Positions 17,550 to 26,933 of a stretch of DNA of 64,000 bases are shown piece by piece. The stretch comes from Sphingobacterium sp. GVS05A. GTDB lineage: Bacteria; Bacteroidota; Bacteroidia; Sphingobacteriales; Sphingobacteriaceae. The stretch covers positions 1-64,000 of the forward strand of contig NZ_JAHXYR010000013.1 in assembly GCF_019969845.1 (NCBI RefSeq), in the 5' to 3' direction. A program made the translations under genes and the position numbers. Each line of letters opens with the position of its first letter. Within the stretch, counting starts at the first letter, position 1. The notes below the pieces were generated by a model. It saw nothing but the letters and a program-made list of their open reading frames with translations. It was not told the DNA's origin and did not search any database.

Positions 17550-18671
17550 CTAGATTTTGATATAGATATTCTTTTTTCTGAGGAATAAGGCTACTAACCA
17601 ATTGAGGAAAACAAAGAACAGGGCGAATAATACTGATCCTAGTGCTTGGTTTGTGCAGTTTCCAAATATCGCTTGATAGCTAAAATCCCAGAGGTTTTGT
17701 TTTGTATTTGGTATCAAAATAAGGGCACATAGGCTGGGAACAATTCCACTCAGACAATAGATGAAAAGTGTGTTCTTACCAAAGTCGTCAAACACACTGT
17801 ATAGCGGACCTTTGATCTTTAGAAATTCAATCAGATAAATTAACAGACTCAGAAAAGCTAAGGCTATCCCAGTTGTGAATAGGCAATAACTGCTGGTCCA
17901 GATCTTTTTATTGATGGGGAAGGCAAAAGACCATAAATATCCGGCTACAATCAAGGCCAGTCCCCAGGCAAATAGCCTGATCAGCTCTTTCTTTCCCGCT
18001 AATCTTTGAATAATATATTTTCCGGTAATATAACCAAAAACAGTTTGACTGATTGCAGCGGGTGCGCTCCAGATATCTTCGGGATCAAATGCTTTACCTT
18101 CACCATGATAAAGGTGGGAAGCACCGAAAAGCTTGACGTCCAAAGTCGTTCCAAACCATCCTTCCAAGCTATAGGGATCATTGGGGTTGGCTATATAGCA
18201 GATTAACCAATAGAAAAGCAGCAGAAAGATACTCGTGATAACGGCTCCCTTGTCTTTGAGGTAATAGATTAATAGTGCACTGCAAAAATAGCATAAGGCA
18301 ATACGTTGTAAAACACCAAAGTAGCGGTATTTTTCCGTGGGCAGCCACTCCAGCTGATGCTGGCTATTCCATTCCACAAAAGGGAAAATATTTAATAAGA
18401 AGCCGATCAGAAATAATAATAGAAATCTTTTGCTGATTTTTTTTAGAAATACCGCAGAGGGGATTTCTTCCATTTTTTTTAAGGAGAAAGCCATTGAATT
18501 TCCTACGGCGAACAGGAAAAAGGGAAAAATAAGATCTGTAAATGTACAGCCATGCCAAGCGGAATGTTCCAGCTGCGGATATACATGGTGGTAATTCCCT
18601 GGATTATTGACCAGTATCATGGCTGCAACTGTAAATCCACGAAATATGTCTAATGATTTAAAGCGGTTCAT
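17550..18671 (-). CDS. NagX-like membrane protein (heparan-alpha-glucosaminide N-acetyltransferase family, DUF5009/COG4299)
   Basis: 373 residues with about ten hydrophobic segments. The start RFKSLDIFRGFTVAAMILVNNPGN and the following HGCTFTDLIFPFFLFAVGNSMAFS are the family signature. The first carries the D-x-x-R-G and asparagines, the second the conserved His thought to carry the acetyl group in the human HGSNAT relative. It would move an acetyl group across the inner membrane onto an amino sugar, but bacterial substrates are mostly unproved. It lies 64 bases downstream of susD, separated by a terminator, so it is probably an independent or read-through gene of the uptake locus. Confidence 0.88.
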   Translation of the reverse strand: MNRFKSLDIFRGFTVAAMILVNNPGNYHHVYPQLEHSAWHGCTFTDLIFPFFLFAVGNSMAFSLKKMEEIPSAVFLKKISKRFLLLFLIGFLLNIFPFVEWNSQHQLEWLPTEKYRYFGVLQRIALCYFCSALLIYYLKDKGAVITSIFLLLFYWLICYIANPNDPYSLEGWFGTTLDVKLFGASHLYHGEGKAFDPEDIWSAPAAISQTVFGYITGKYIIQRLAGKKELIRLFAWGLALIVAGYLWSFAFPINKKIWTSSYCLFTTGIALAFLSLLIYLIEFLKIKGPLYSVFDDFGKNTLFIYCLSGIVPSLCALILIPNTKQNLWDFSYQAIFGNCTNQALGSVLFALFFVFLNWLVALFLRKKNIYIKI

Positions 18672-18681
18672 AAATTGATAT

Positions 18682-18723
18682 AAAAAAGGCCGCTTTAGTA
18701 AATTCAGTTCAACTAAAGCGGCC
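18682..18723 (-). terminator. Terminator after susD
   Basis: GGCCGCTTTAGT (18688-18699) and ACTAAAGCGGCC (18712-18723) form a perfect 12-bp stem. On the minus strand it is followed by a run of six T (18682-18687), directly downstream of the susD stop. Confidence 0.9.
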
Positions 18724-18735
18724 TCGGGTTGGTCA

Positions 18736-20295
18736 CTAATAGCCTGGATTTTGAGTTAGGCTAGGGTTTGCCTGCATTTCCAATAATGGTATTGGTAATA
18801 GGAGGCTATTTTGGTTAAAATTATATTTTATTGGAGTAGGGATACTTACATTTCCTTCGTTACAGGTAAACTTGAGCTCGTTTAGCTTGTTCATAACGTC
18901 CACGGTAACACCATAACGATTTAGATCATCCCAACGTTGTCCTTCGAAAGCAAGTTCCAGTCGGCGCTCATTGAGTATAATAGATTTCAGCTGACTTGCA
19001 TTACCTGTTGTGATATCGGGCAGCCCAGCGCGGTGGCGGATGATGTTAAGCGTATTCATTGCTTCGTTTGAATTGCCTAAGGCATTTAAAGCTTCAGCCT
19101 TTAACAAAACAATATCTGCTAGACGCAGTAAATAAAAGTGGTCTCCACTCTGAAAACTATTGGCGTGTTTTTGTTTGACATTAAAGGGGATTTTGGTATT
19201 GCCATCTGCACAAGGGTTCCAGAATTCATCAGCCCAAGGGACAGAAAAGAACCATATATTGGCATTTTTTCGTTTGGTGTCACCCGCTTTGTCATAAGCA
19301 TCTACAAGATCTTTAGAAGGAGTGCCATATCTGCGCCATTCATTTTCATTGATCAGTCCATTTCCATCCAGATCGGGGAAAAAGAAGGCACCTCCCCAAC
19401 AACTTAAATTGGGACTTCCGGCGACATATGGGATTTCTATAATTGACTCATTGTTGTAGTTGTGTGCGCCATCAAAGAGGTCAGCATAGTTTTGAAGCAG
19501 TTGATAGCCACCTTTTCCGTTAATTACTGCATTGGCGTATTGGAGAACCTTGTTGTAATCCCGATCTGGCCGCTGTGCCCATATCTTGGTCAGGAGGGCA
19601 TTTGCGGCACCTTTTGTTGCGCGAACTTTGTCGATGGAAGGTTGGCCAAATCCGTCAGGCAGATTGTTTACGGCAACTTGCAAATCCGAATCTATAAAGT
19701 CATAAACCTCTTCTACAGTTGATCTTTTGATACGGATGACTTCTGGGTCTGTGCTGTTCGAGTGTTTTTCCAGCGGAACACCACCATACAATTTGACCAG
19801 CTGGTAGTAATGGAATGCTCTCAAAAAGGAGGCTTCCCCTAAAATTTGTTTACGCCGCTCTTCTGAAAAAGTAGGGTCAGTGACTTTTCCCACATTGTCA
19901 ATGACAATATTACATTTTGAAATGGCTCCATATAATTCTTCCCAGTCCCTGCGTACCATATCATTGGTATTGGTGATGGTGTTGAAATCAATTTGCCCAA
20001 AGTCAATCTCGCCACCACCCGCAGCGTGTGCATTGTCAGAGCGGATATCAGTTTGTAAAATCATCTCCCATTGGTAGTAATTGGCATTACTTCCTGGTCT
20101 TGTACCATTTCCGATGAATGAATTATAAGCGCCATTCATCGCTTTTTCGATATTATCACCTGTCAGGTAAGCATTTTCACTGGTTACCGTAGATGTTGGT
20201 TGTACGTCCAAAAACTTCTTACAGGAAGTGAAGGATAGGGATGCCATTAAGGCTATTGTGAGCGACGTATATAGATTAGATCTCATGTTATTCAA
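18736..20295 (-). CDS. SusD/RagB-family nutrient-binding outer-membrane lipoprotein
   Basis: 519 residues. The lipoprotein signal ends at SLSFTSCKKFLDV (lipobox Cys near residue 26), as in nearly all SusD proteins. The helical TPR-like body is typical: AYLTGDNIEKAMNGAYNSF, a mid region with ASFLRAFHYYQLVKLYGGVP, and the C-terminal LNERRLELAFEGQRWDDLNRYG. It sits on the cell surface as the lid of the SusC channel encoded upstream, with a 9-base gap. The ligand is unknown; no glycoside hydrolase or protease gene accompanies the pair. The NagX-like gene next door hints weakly at an amino sugar. Confidence 0.95.
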   Translation of the reverse strand: MNNMRSNLYTSLTIALMASLSFTSCKKFLDVQPTSTVTSENAYLTGDNIEKAMNGAYNSFIGNGTRPGSNANYYQWEMILQTDIRSDNAHAAGGGEIDFGQIDFNTITNTNDMVRRDWEELYGAISKCNIVIDNVGKVTDPTFSEERRKQILGEASFLRAFHYYQLVKLYGGVPLEKHSNSTDPEVIRIKRSTVEEVYDFIDSDLQVAVNNLPDGFGQPSIDKVRATKGAANALLTKIWAQRPDRDYNKVLQYANAVINGKGGYQLLQNYADLFDGAHNYNNESIIEIPYVAGSPNLSCWGGAFFFPDLDGNGLINENEWRRYGTPSKDLVDAYDKAGDTKRKNANIWFFSVPWADEFWNPCADGNTKIPFNVKQKHANSFQSGDHFYLLRLADIVLLKAEALNALGNSNEAMNTLNIIRHRAGLPDITTGNASQLKSIILNERRLELAFEGQRWDDLNRYGVTVDVMNKLNELKFTCNEGNVSIPTPIKYNFNQNSLLLPIPLLEMQANPSLTQNPGY

Positions 20296-20304
20296 ATTAA
20301 ATGG

Positions 20305-23300
20305 TTAAAAGGTTAAGTTTAAACCAACAATAAATGTGCGTGCCTGTGGTGAAGTACCGAAATCAATACCCGGAGACATATTGGAGCTCACAACTTCTTG
20401 ATTGGTTGCACTGTACATACTGACCTCGGGATCCAAACCGGAGTACTTGGTAAAAGTCAATAGGTTTTCACCGGTCACGTAGAAACGCAGCTTATTAATT
20501 TTCCATTTCTCCAGGACCTGTTTGGGTATGGTATAGCCGAGTGTTAGCGATTTTAATCGGAGATAGGATCCCTTTTCAACAAATCGGGAAGAGATTTTGG
20601 TATTGTAATTATCCTCCGTGGTGTTTAAATCGGGACGTGGTATCGTGCTGTTTTTATTTGTTGGACTCCAACGGTTAAGGACTTCCGCACTTTGGTTTCG
20701 AGGCTCCCACATACCTTCTGTATAAATACGTGTTGCATTGAGGATGTCGTTACCCTGTACACCTTGCAAGAAAAAAGATAAATTAAAGTTTTTGTAACTG
20801 AAATCGTTTGTCATCCCGTAAGAAAATTTAGGTGTAGCATTACCAATAACAGCCATATCGCTCGTCTGAAGGCCTGCATCGGGATCAGCCATCTGATAGA
20901 TCATATCGCCGGTTTCCGGATTGACACCCTTGGCTACGTATCCCCAAAAGGTGCCTAAAGCAAGGCCTTCTTTGGCGATGGTACTGTTTCCACGACCGTC
21001 AATATTACCATCGTAATAGGTGCCACCATCAATATTCAGGACTTTGTTGCGATTGAGACCAAAGGTTAGGGTTGTATTCCATTTGAAGTCCTGGACAAAA
21101 TTCCGGCTACTTAATTCAAACTCAAAACCTTTGTTCTGTAGATCGCCAAGGTTCCTTAAGACTTTGGCATATCCCGAACTATAAGGTACACGCGAATCAA
21201 GTAAAAGTCCTACTGTTTTTTTTGCGTAATAGTCTGCCGCAATAGTCAATCGGGAGTTTAGAAAACTCGCATCAAGACCAATATCCGTCTGGTTTGTTGT
21301 TTCCCATTTCAGGCTAGGGTTGTCCAGCGTGATTGGTGTGTAGCCCGGTACAACCTGATCGCCAATGACGTACGATCCTGTCACATCTATTAAGCCAAGG
21401 TAGGCGAAGGCCGGTATCTGGCTGTTTCCGACTTTACCCCAGCTCGCTCTGATCTTTAAATCGTTGACTGTATTTTTCCAGGCTTCGAAGAAACCCTCAT
21501 TTGATATGCGCCAGCCTGCTGAAAAGGAAGGGAAATAGCCCCAGCGGTTGTTGGGGCCAAATACCGAAGATGCATCTGCTCTTAAATTGGCCGTGAATAA
21601 ATAGGTGCCATTATAATCATAACCGATTTTGGCGATACCAGAAACGGTCGTGATTGTAGCATCCTTTGCAGTAGGCATTCTTGTAATCATCGATCCGCCA
21701 TTAACGGTATGGATCGCTGGATTGGCGAAGTTCTGCGTACTTATACTTGAACCTGTTGTTTGTGTTTTGGTGGTAATATACCCCAATAAACCGGTGAAGT
21801 GATGTTTTTCATTGAATGTCTTATCATAGTTTAGGGTGTTTTCAGACATCCAATACTGATTATCCTGCTGGTCCAGCTGGGCCATTCCCTTATATTTCCG
21901 GCCTTCGGTAGTACGAAATGGATCGACAAAACTACGGTATTGATTGTTGTATTTCTCGTAGCCAAATAAAGTTTTGAATTTTAGTTCAGGGAGGATATTC
22001 GCCTCAGCAAAGATATTTCCGGTGAATCTATTATTGACATAAGAATGTTCATTTCCGGTAGCCAATGCTACAGGATTATCAAGGTCTGTATAAAAAGGGT
22101 CTACGGTAAATGCACCTTTGTCACCGTAGATTCCAATCACTGGGGAACCTAAATAAGCATTCATAATAACACCATTCCGTGTATTTTCGGGAATATCCAC
22201 ATCATACCAGCGGTTATAAGACATGCTCGTTCCTACTTTGAATATCTTGTTGATCTGATGATCGAGATTGACTTTGAAATTGACTTTGTTGACTGTATTT
22301 GTAATGACGGTACCATTATCTTTCTGATACGATCCTGAGATGTAAAACCCGGTCTTTTCATCACCACCACGTACAGAGGCCTGATATTTTTGGCTATGCC
22401 CCGTGCGGAACAATTGATCTGGCCAATTGGTATCTGCTGAATATTTGGACCAATCGGCTGTTTCTCCAACTTCGGTCATCAGATCTTTGTATTGCGCAGC
22501 ATTTAATACCTTTGGTCTTTTCCAGATTGTTGAAAAACCCTGATAAGTTTCGAAATTTACTAATGTTTTGCCATTATTCCCCCGTTTGGTTGTAATGAGG
22601 ACGACGCCATTGGCACCCGAAGAACCGTAGACAGCTGCAGATGCGGCATCTTTTAACACCGAGATGCTCTGTATATCTGAAGGATTGAGTTCGGAGATAT
22701 TTTCTGTAGGAACACCATCCAGAATATACAAGGGGTTGCTACCGGCCGTGATAGTCGACGTTCCGCGTACACGGATAGAGAAACCAGCCTGTGGCTGACC
22801 CGAGGATTTGACGATTTCTACTCCAGCCATTTTCCCTTCCATGGCGCTAGCTAACTGGGTTACCGGTCTGTCTTCAATATCCTTTGTGTTCATGGTAGCA
22901 ATCGCTCCGGTAATATCTTTCTTCTTCTGCGTTCCAAAACCTATCACAACGATCTGTTCCAGTTGATTATTTGCCGTTTTCAGTTGAATCGTCAAGGGGT
23001 TGCTGTTGCTGATCGTATTATTTACCGTTTCATAACCTACAGAACTAAAGCTTAGTTGTTGTGTCGGTGCGCCTTCTATACTAAACTCGCCTTTACTGTT
23101 GGTTTCGGCCTGGCGGCCATTATCAATATTTCGGATGGTGACGCCCGCTAGCGGTTTTCCGTCCATATCAACGACTTTCCCTTTGATCAGCTGTTGGACA
23201 GTCTGATTATTTGCCTGGGCTATATCAATTTTCCTCTTTAATACGATGGTGTTGTTGACGATTTTGTACGAATACGATAGTTCTTTTAGGTTGTCATTCA

Positions 23301-23574
23301 AAATTTCTTCAATGGAGCCGTCCGTATGATGGATCAGAATCTTTTGATTGTCATTGATCTGAGAATTGTCGTAAAGAAATACGTAGGAACTTTGCCGTTC
23401 GATTTCTCGCGCAAACTTTGCTAATGTATATTCTTTATCATGTAATTTAATTTTGGATTGACTCACCAAGGCGATAGCCTTGTTATTTACAGTCGCTAGG
23501 CACTGGATGGCAAGTAGGGCACCAAATAGTTTTGCCCGTTTATGCGCAAAATGATTCGTTGTAACTTTATACAT
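20305..23574 (-). CDS. SusC/RagA-family TonB-dependent receptor with N-terminal STN signalling domain
   Basis: 1089 residues. After a signal-like N-terminus comes an STN domain (about 45-115: KLHDKEYTLAKFAREIERQSSYVFLY, split here only by my quotation limits). A carboxypeptidase-like regulatory beta-sandwich follows (130-205: GKVVDMDGKPLAGVTI). The plug has VVIGFGTQKKKDITGAIA and ILDGVPTENISELNPSDI, then VLKDAASAAVYGSSGANGV, and the rest is barrel, ending in a terminal aromatic strand (ARTFIVGLNLTF). The STN domain lets an occupied receptor signal to the FecR protein encoded upstream. It imports an unknown ligand with SusD using TonB energy. Confidence 0.96.
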   Translation of the reverse strand: MYKVTTNHFAHKRAKLFGALLAIQCLATVNNKAIALVSQSKIKLHDKEYTLAKFAREIERQSSYVFLYDNSQINDNQKILIHHTDGSIEEILNDNLKELSYSYKIVNNTIVLKRKIDIAQANNQTVQQLIKGKVVDMDGKPLAGVTIRNIDNGRQAETNSKGEFSIEGAPTQQLSFSSVGYETVNNTISNSNPLTIQLKTANNQLEQIVVIGFGTQKKKDITGAIATMNTKDIEDRPVTQLASAMEGKMAGVEIVKSSGQPQAGFSIRVRGTSTITAGSNPLYILDGVPTENISELNPSDIQSISVLKDAASAAVYGSSGANGVVLITTKRGNNGKTLVNFETYQGFSTIWKRPKVLNAAQYKDLMTEVGETADWSKYSADTNWPDQLFRTGHSQKYQASVRGGDEKTGFYISGSYQKDNGTVITNTVNKVNFKVNLDHQINKIFKVGTSMSYNRWYDVDIPENTRNGVIMNAYLGSPVIGIYGDKGAFTVDPFYTDLDNPVALATGNEHSYVNNRFTGNIFAEANILPELKFKTLFGYEKYNNQYRSFVDPFRTTEGRKYKGMAQLDQQDNQYWMSENTLNYDKTFNEKHHFTGLLGYITTKTQTTGSSISTQNFANPAIHTVNGGSMITRMPTAKDATITTVSGIAKIGYDYNGTYLFTANLRADASSVFGPNNRWGYFPSFSAGWRISNEGFFEAWKNTVNDLKIRASWGKVGNSQIPAFAYLGLIDVTGSYVIGDQVVPGYTPITLDNPSLKWETTNQTDIGLDASFLNSRLTIAADYYAKKTVGLLLDSRVPYSSGYAKVLRNLGDLQNKGFEFELSSRNFVQDFKWNTTLTFGLNRNKVLNIDGGTYYDGNIDGRGNSTIAKEGLALGTFWGYVAKGVNPETGDMIYQMADPDAGLQTSDMAVIGNATPKFSYGMTNDFSYKNFNLSFFLQGVQGNDILNATRIYTEGMWEPRNQSAEVLNRWSPTNKNSTIPRPDLNTTEDNYNTKISSRFVEKGSYLRLKSLTLGYTIPKQVLEKWKINKLRFYVTGENLLTFTKYSGLDPEVSMYSATNQEVVSSNMSPGIDFGTSPQARTFIVGLNLTF

Positions 23575-23610
23575 AATTTAGTTGGTAAATGTGTTCTATA
23601 TTTTTATACG

Positions 23611-24750
23611 TTAGAGTTCTACTTCAATTTTGTTGTTTTTTAATTGGCATTTAATATCGAGGAAGTTGAGTGTTTCAATCAATTGTTGCGCGGTGGAGTT
23701 GCGTTTTATTTTTCCGGTCAGTTCACGTTTTTCATTGGTTCCTTTGTAGATGATATCCACATTATACCAACGTTTTATAGCGGAAAGGGCTTCCTTGACC
23801 GGTGTAGATTCGAAATAGAAGAAGCCATTTTTCCAGGCTATCGCTTCTTCAATGTTCACGTCCTGGACAAGTAAATTGTTATTCCTGCTGAATGCGGCCT
23901 GACCTGGTTTTAACATCTTGGATCGACCAGATTGTGTCACCTGTACTGAACCTTCGACAAGGGTGGTCCTGTTGTTCTCGTTCGGATAAGACTGTACATT
24001 AAAATGCGTTCCGAAAATCCGGATGATCTGCTGGTCTGCATTAACGTAGAAGGGTTTTTTCTTATCTGGTGTAACCTCAAAATAAGCTTCACCGGACAAT
24101 GTTACCTCCCTGTTGTTGGATGCGAATGTCTCGGGAAAGGTCAGTTTGGAGCCAGCATTTAACCATACCTTACTGCCATCTGCAAGTATGATATTATATT
24201 CTGTACCAATCGGTGTTTCTATGGTATTTGTTCTATGACCAGGATTACTGTTACCGGCTGTAAACTGATATTGAACCGTACCTTCGGCAGTCGTCGTGAT
24301 CTTTACCTTTGCATCTTGATGGAGAATATGCTGTTTATTGTAGGATAGATCTATTTTGGTTCCATCTGCTAAGGTTAATACAGCAGCTTTTGTCCCAGGA
24401 TGAACCTCTTTTTGAACTGTAGCTATTTTCGTTACTTGATCATAGTCCGTGTGCTGTACGAGATAGAGTGGAAGTCCAAATAGGAGTAACAATGCCGCAG
24501 CAATTCCAGCCAATTTGTACCATCTGGAAATCGGTTTGATTTTGGAGCTTTCTATTTGCTGCTTGATATTCGAAAATAAACGTTCCTTAAGCTCTTGCTC
24601 ACTTGTTGCGATTTGCTCGGGAATAGGGAGGGGTTCTTCACTATTTTCTTTATACCATTGCAGTAAATGCGCCTCTTCTTCTTCCGTACAGGTGCCTTGA
24701 AGCCATTTATAAGCTAATTGCTTAATTTCAAATTGATTGTTATCAACCAT
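23611..24750 (-). CDS. FecR-family anti-sigma factor (FecR plus DUF4974)
   Basis: 379 residues. The N-terminal ~80 residues form the cytoplasmic anti-sigma part (LAYKWLQGTCTEEEEAHLLQWY). A single membrane segment follows around 85-105 (LAGIAAALLLLFGLPLYLV). The periplasmic FecR domain has TPIGTEYNIILADGSKVWLNAG and REVTLSGEAYFEVTPDKKKPF, and the C-terminal DUF4974 secretin/STN-like domain ends in LNFLDIKCQLKNNKIEVEL. It holds the ECF sigma factor encoded upstream until the SusC receptor signals. The order sigma, FecR, SusC, SusD on one strand is the standard Bacteroidota cell-surface signalling unit. Confidence 0.95.
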   Translation of the reverse strand: MVDNNQFEIKQLAYKWLQGTCTEEEEAHLLQWYKENSEEPLPIPEQIATSEQELKERLFSNIKQQIESSKIKPISRWYKLAGIAAALLLLFGLPLYLVQHTDYDQVTKIATVQKEVHPGTKAAVLTLADGTKIDLSYNKQHILHQDAKVKITTTAEGTVQYQFTAGNSNPGHRTNTIETPIGTEYNIILADGSKVWLNAGSKLTFPETFASNNREVTLSGEAYFEVTPDKKKPFYVNADQQIIRIFGTHFNVQSYPNENNRTTLVEGSVQVTQSGRSKMLKPGQAAFSRNNNLLVQDVNIEEAIAWKNGFFYFESTPVKEALSAIKRWYNVDIIYKGTNEKRELTGKIKRNSTAQQLIETLNFLDIKCQLKNNKIEVEL

Positions 24751-24816
24751 ATTTAGGGGTTATTTTCTATATAGTTCCTGAAATATGGAGGTACCCTGAC
24801 AGCAGGGGAAAAAAAA

Positions 24817-25383
24817 TTATAAAGTAATCAGAAAGCGCTGAATACCAGCTCGTATTTTTTTTAGGGCACGACTTAATTGGGTTTCAACTGTCTTCACGGA
24901 GATATCAAGTTCATCCGCAATTTGTTTGTAAGTCAGTCCTTGTTCACGGGATAGTTTGAAAATAAGCTGGCATTTCTCAGGCAAGGTTGAGACAACTTGT
25001 TCCAATCGGGCCCGCAATTCCTCAAATTGAAGCCAATCTTCGGTGGAGTTATCAAAATCTACCCAATCATTATCCTGCTGAAAGGCTTCTCGTTTATAAC
25101 GCTGTGCCAGATATTTAAAGACCTTGTATTTCACAGCGACTGCGAGATAGGAGGAGACATTGCTCTCTATATGCAATTGCTGTCTTCGGAGCCAAATAGA
25201 GGTGAAGATATTCTGAACAATTTCCTGTGCGTCCTCCAGCGAATCTGTTTTTCGGGCAGCCTGATAGTAGAGCTTCTTCCAGTAGCGCTCATACAATGCT
25301 TCAAAAGCGATATTATCATCCTGTTGAATCAATAGAATCAACTCTTCATCCGAATGGCTCCCACTATCTTTCATCTGAGACAA
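24817..25383 (-). CDS. ECF-type RNA polymerase sigma factor (FecI-like, Bacteroidota group)
   Basis: 188 residues. Region 2 is seen as NIAFEALYERYWKKLYYQAARKT and AQEIVQNIFTSIWLRR. Region 4 is a helix-turn-helix: LPEKCQLIFKLSREQGLTYK, then IADELDISVKTVETQLSRAL. It directs transcription of its own operon and/or the SusC/SusD genes when released by FecR. The gene starts the cluster, 66 bases before fecR. Confidence 0.95.
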   Translation of the reverse strand: MSQMKDSGSHSDEELILLIQQDDNIAFEALYERYWKKLYYQAARKTDSLEDAQEIVQNIFTSIWLRRQQLHIESNVSSYLAVAVKYKVFKYLAQRYKREAFQQDNDWVDFDNSTEDWLQFEELRARLEQVVSTLPEKCQLIFKLSREQGLTYKQIADELDISVKTVETQLSRALKKIRAGIQRFLITL

Positions 25384-26050
25384 TAATCTGTTTTTCTTCG
25401 GTTATGTTATCTGACTATATAATTTGTGTTGTAAATGTAGTTACTAAATTAGGAATATTCCAATTTTTAAAATTAATATTGCTAGCCCAATTGTATAAGG
25501 CATTGTCTGTTTTGGCCTCCAGGACTAAAGTTCGTTTTTCAGTAAATAAGCCAGACGTTAAGCTTGCTTAGAAGATCTGCAAGGATGAATAATCGTAGCG
25601 GTGAGCGCTGCTCTTTTGTACAGCTATATGCGCTTTATTGCGTCAGGTTGCATTATCTATTAGTTAAAATTAATCAAGACATCAATTTTTGTATTTTATC
25701 CGTTTTCAGTAGTCTAATAGTTCGTTTAAAGCACTGTTAAAGTACATTTCGCTTTGTAACAAAATAGTACTTTATCTGTGCTTTATTTGTACTTAAGAGG
25801 TGCTATATCTGCACTGGGGAAGTGAGGTCGCCATATACCTGCATCGAACGAACAGATAGGTTGTGCTTTTTTAACTTATGTATTTTAAATATTTCTTTTT
25901 GTTTAAGGCTAAAATGCTGTTTATTTATGCCTGACAAACACGAAGTGAAGTAGTCGTATCAATGCGCAAAAAAAAGCTTTAATGCTAGGATAGGCCTGAT
26001 TTTCATTAAGATGGAAGGCTGCGGATAGATTGCAGGTGAATGAAAATACA
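25384..26050. other. 667-base gene-free stretch upstream of the sigma factor
   Basis: A/T-rich, no credible reading frame. Short related motifs recur between about 25735 and 25825 (AAAGTACATTT, TAGTACTTTATCTGTGCT, TTGTACTTAAGAGGTGCTATATCTGCAC). These may be imperfect repeats of an operator or degenerate sequence. Nothing else recognised. Confidence 0.4.
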
Positions 26051-26087
26051 AAAAAAGAGTATCTAAATTGCTTAGATACTCTTTTTT
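26051..26087. terminator. Terminator downstream of the LOG-family gene
   Basis: AAAAAAGAGTATCTAA (26051-26066) and TTAGATACTCTTTTTT (26072-26087) form a perfect 16-bp stem, 24 bases beyond the stop of the minus-strand gene. Confidence 0.9.
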
Positions 26088-26111
26088 CTGTTTTATTTAA
26101 TATTATAGCGA

Positions 26112-26822
26112 TTAGAAGTTCGGTTTCAACAGATACTTATCATAGAAACGGAAGATATGATCTGCTGCTTCTTCAGCTGTATCAACGATGCGAAAAAGCT
26201 TGAGATCTTCTTCACTGATATACTTGTTTGGCAACATGGTATTTTGCACCCAGTCCATAAGGCCTTTCCAGTACTCTGAACCAACCAATACAATTGGGAA
26301 GCGGGCAATCTTACCTGTTTGAATCAAGGTAATCGCTTCAAAGAGTTCATCCATTGTTCCAAAGCCACCAGGCATAACGATATAACCTTGGGAGTATTTC
26401 ATAAACATTACTTTTCGTACAAAAAAGTATTTGAACTCAAGTAGTTTATCCCGATCAATATATTTGTTGTGAAATTGTTCAAATGGAAGTTCAATATTCA
26501 AACCCACAGATTTTCCGCCAGACTCATAAGCACCTTTATTCGCTGCTTCCATAATCCCCGGGCCACCTCCAGATATAATACCATATCCACGTTCAGTTAG
26601 TAGCGCAGCGATATCTACAGCCATTTGATAATATTTGTGTTCACGTGGTGTGCGTGCCGAACCAAATATGGATACACAGGGGCCAATTTTAGCCAATTTT
26701 TCAAACCCGTCCACAAATTCTGACATGACTTTAAAAATCTGCCATGAATCTTTAACCTTAATTTCCTGCCATGTTTTGTTCTCAAAAGCGCGGATAATTT
26801 TATCTTCTTTTGTAATGTCCAT
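26112..26822 (-). CDS. LOG-family Rossmann protein (TIGR00730; cytokinin riboside 5'-monophosphate phosphoribohydrolase-like)
   Basis: 236 residues. It has VSIFGSARTPREHKYY at the nucleotide-binding start, GIISGGGPGIMEAANKGA, and the hallmark VMPGGFGTMDELFEAITLIQT (PGGxGTxxE, with catalytic Glu), annotated historically as lysine decarboxylase. Established members cleave nucleoside 5'-monophosphates to a base and ribose-5-phosphate. It is divergent from recR; the two ATGs are 111 bases apart. Confidence 0.9.
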   Translation of the reverse strand: MDITKEDKIIRAFENKTWQEIKVKDSWQIFKVMSEFVDGFEKLAKIGPCVSIFGSARTPREHKYYQMAVDIAALLTERGYGIISGGGPGIMEAANKGAYESGGKSVGLNIELPFEQFHNKYIDRDKLLEFKYFFVRKVMFMKYSQGYIVMPGGFGTMDELFEAITLIQTGKIARFPIVLVGSEYWKGLMDWVQNTMLPNKYISEEDLKLFRIVDTAEEAADHIFRFYDKYLLKPNF

Positions 26823-26921
26823 ATATAACGTTATACATTTAATTTCTAAAACCCATTTTTTTTCAAAAAGGAATACAATATAGCTATTTTTTTAATACTA
26901 GCTACTTTTTACGATTATTCT

Positions 26922-26929
26922 TACATTTG
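26922..26929 (+). promoter_or_regulatory. recR -7 box four bases from the start codon
   Basis: TACATTTG (TAnnTTTG) ends four bases before the recR ATG, so transcription would start at or next to the start codon (leaderless mRNA). There is no good -33 box. Confidence 0.4.
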
Positions 26930-26933
26930 CATT

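Noticed and set aside
25735..25825. CRISPR or direct-repeat array upstream of the sigma factor
   Set aside because: The AGTAC/GTGCT-like motifs are short, inexact and irregularly spaced, with no spacer pattern and no cas gene.
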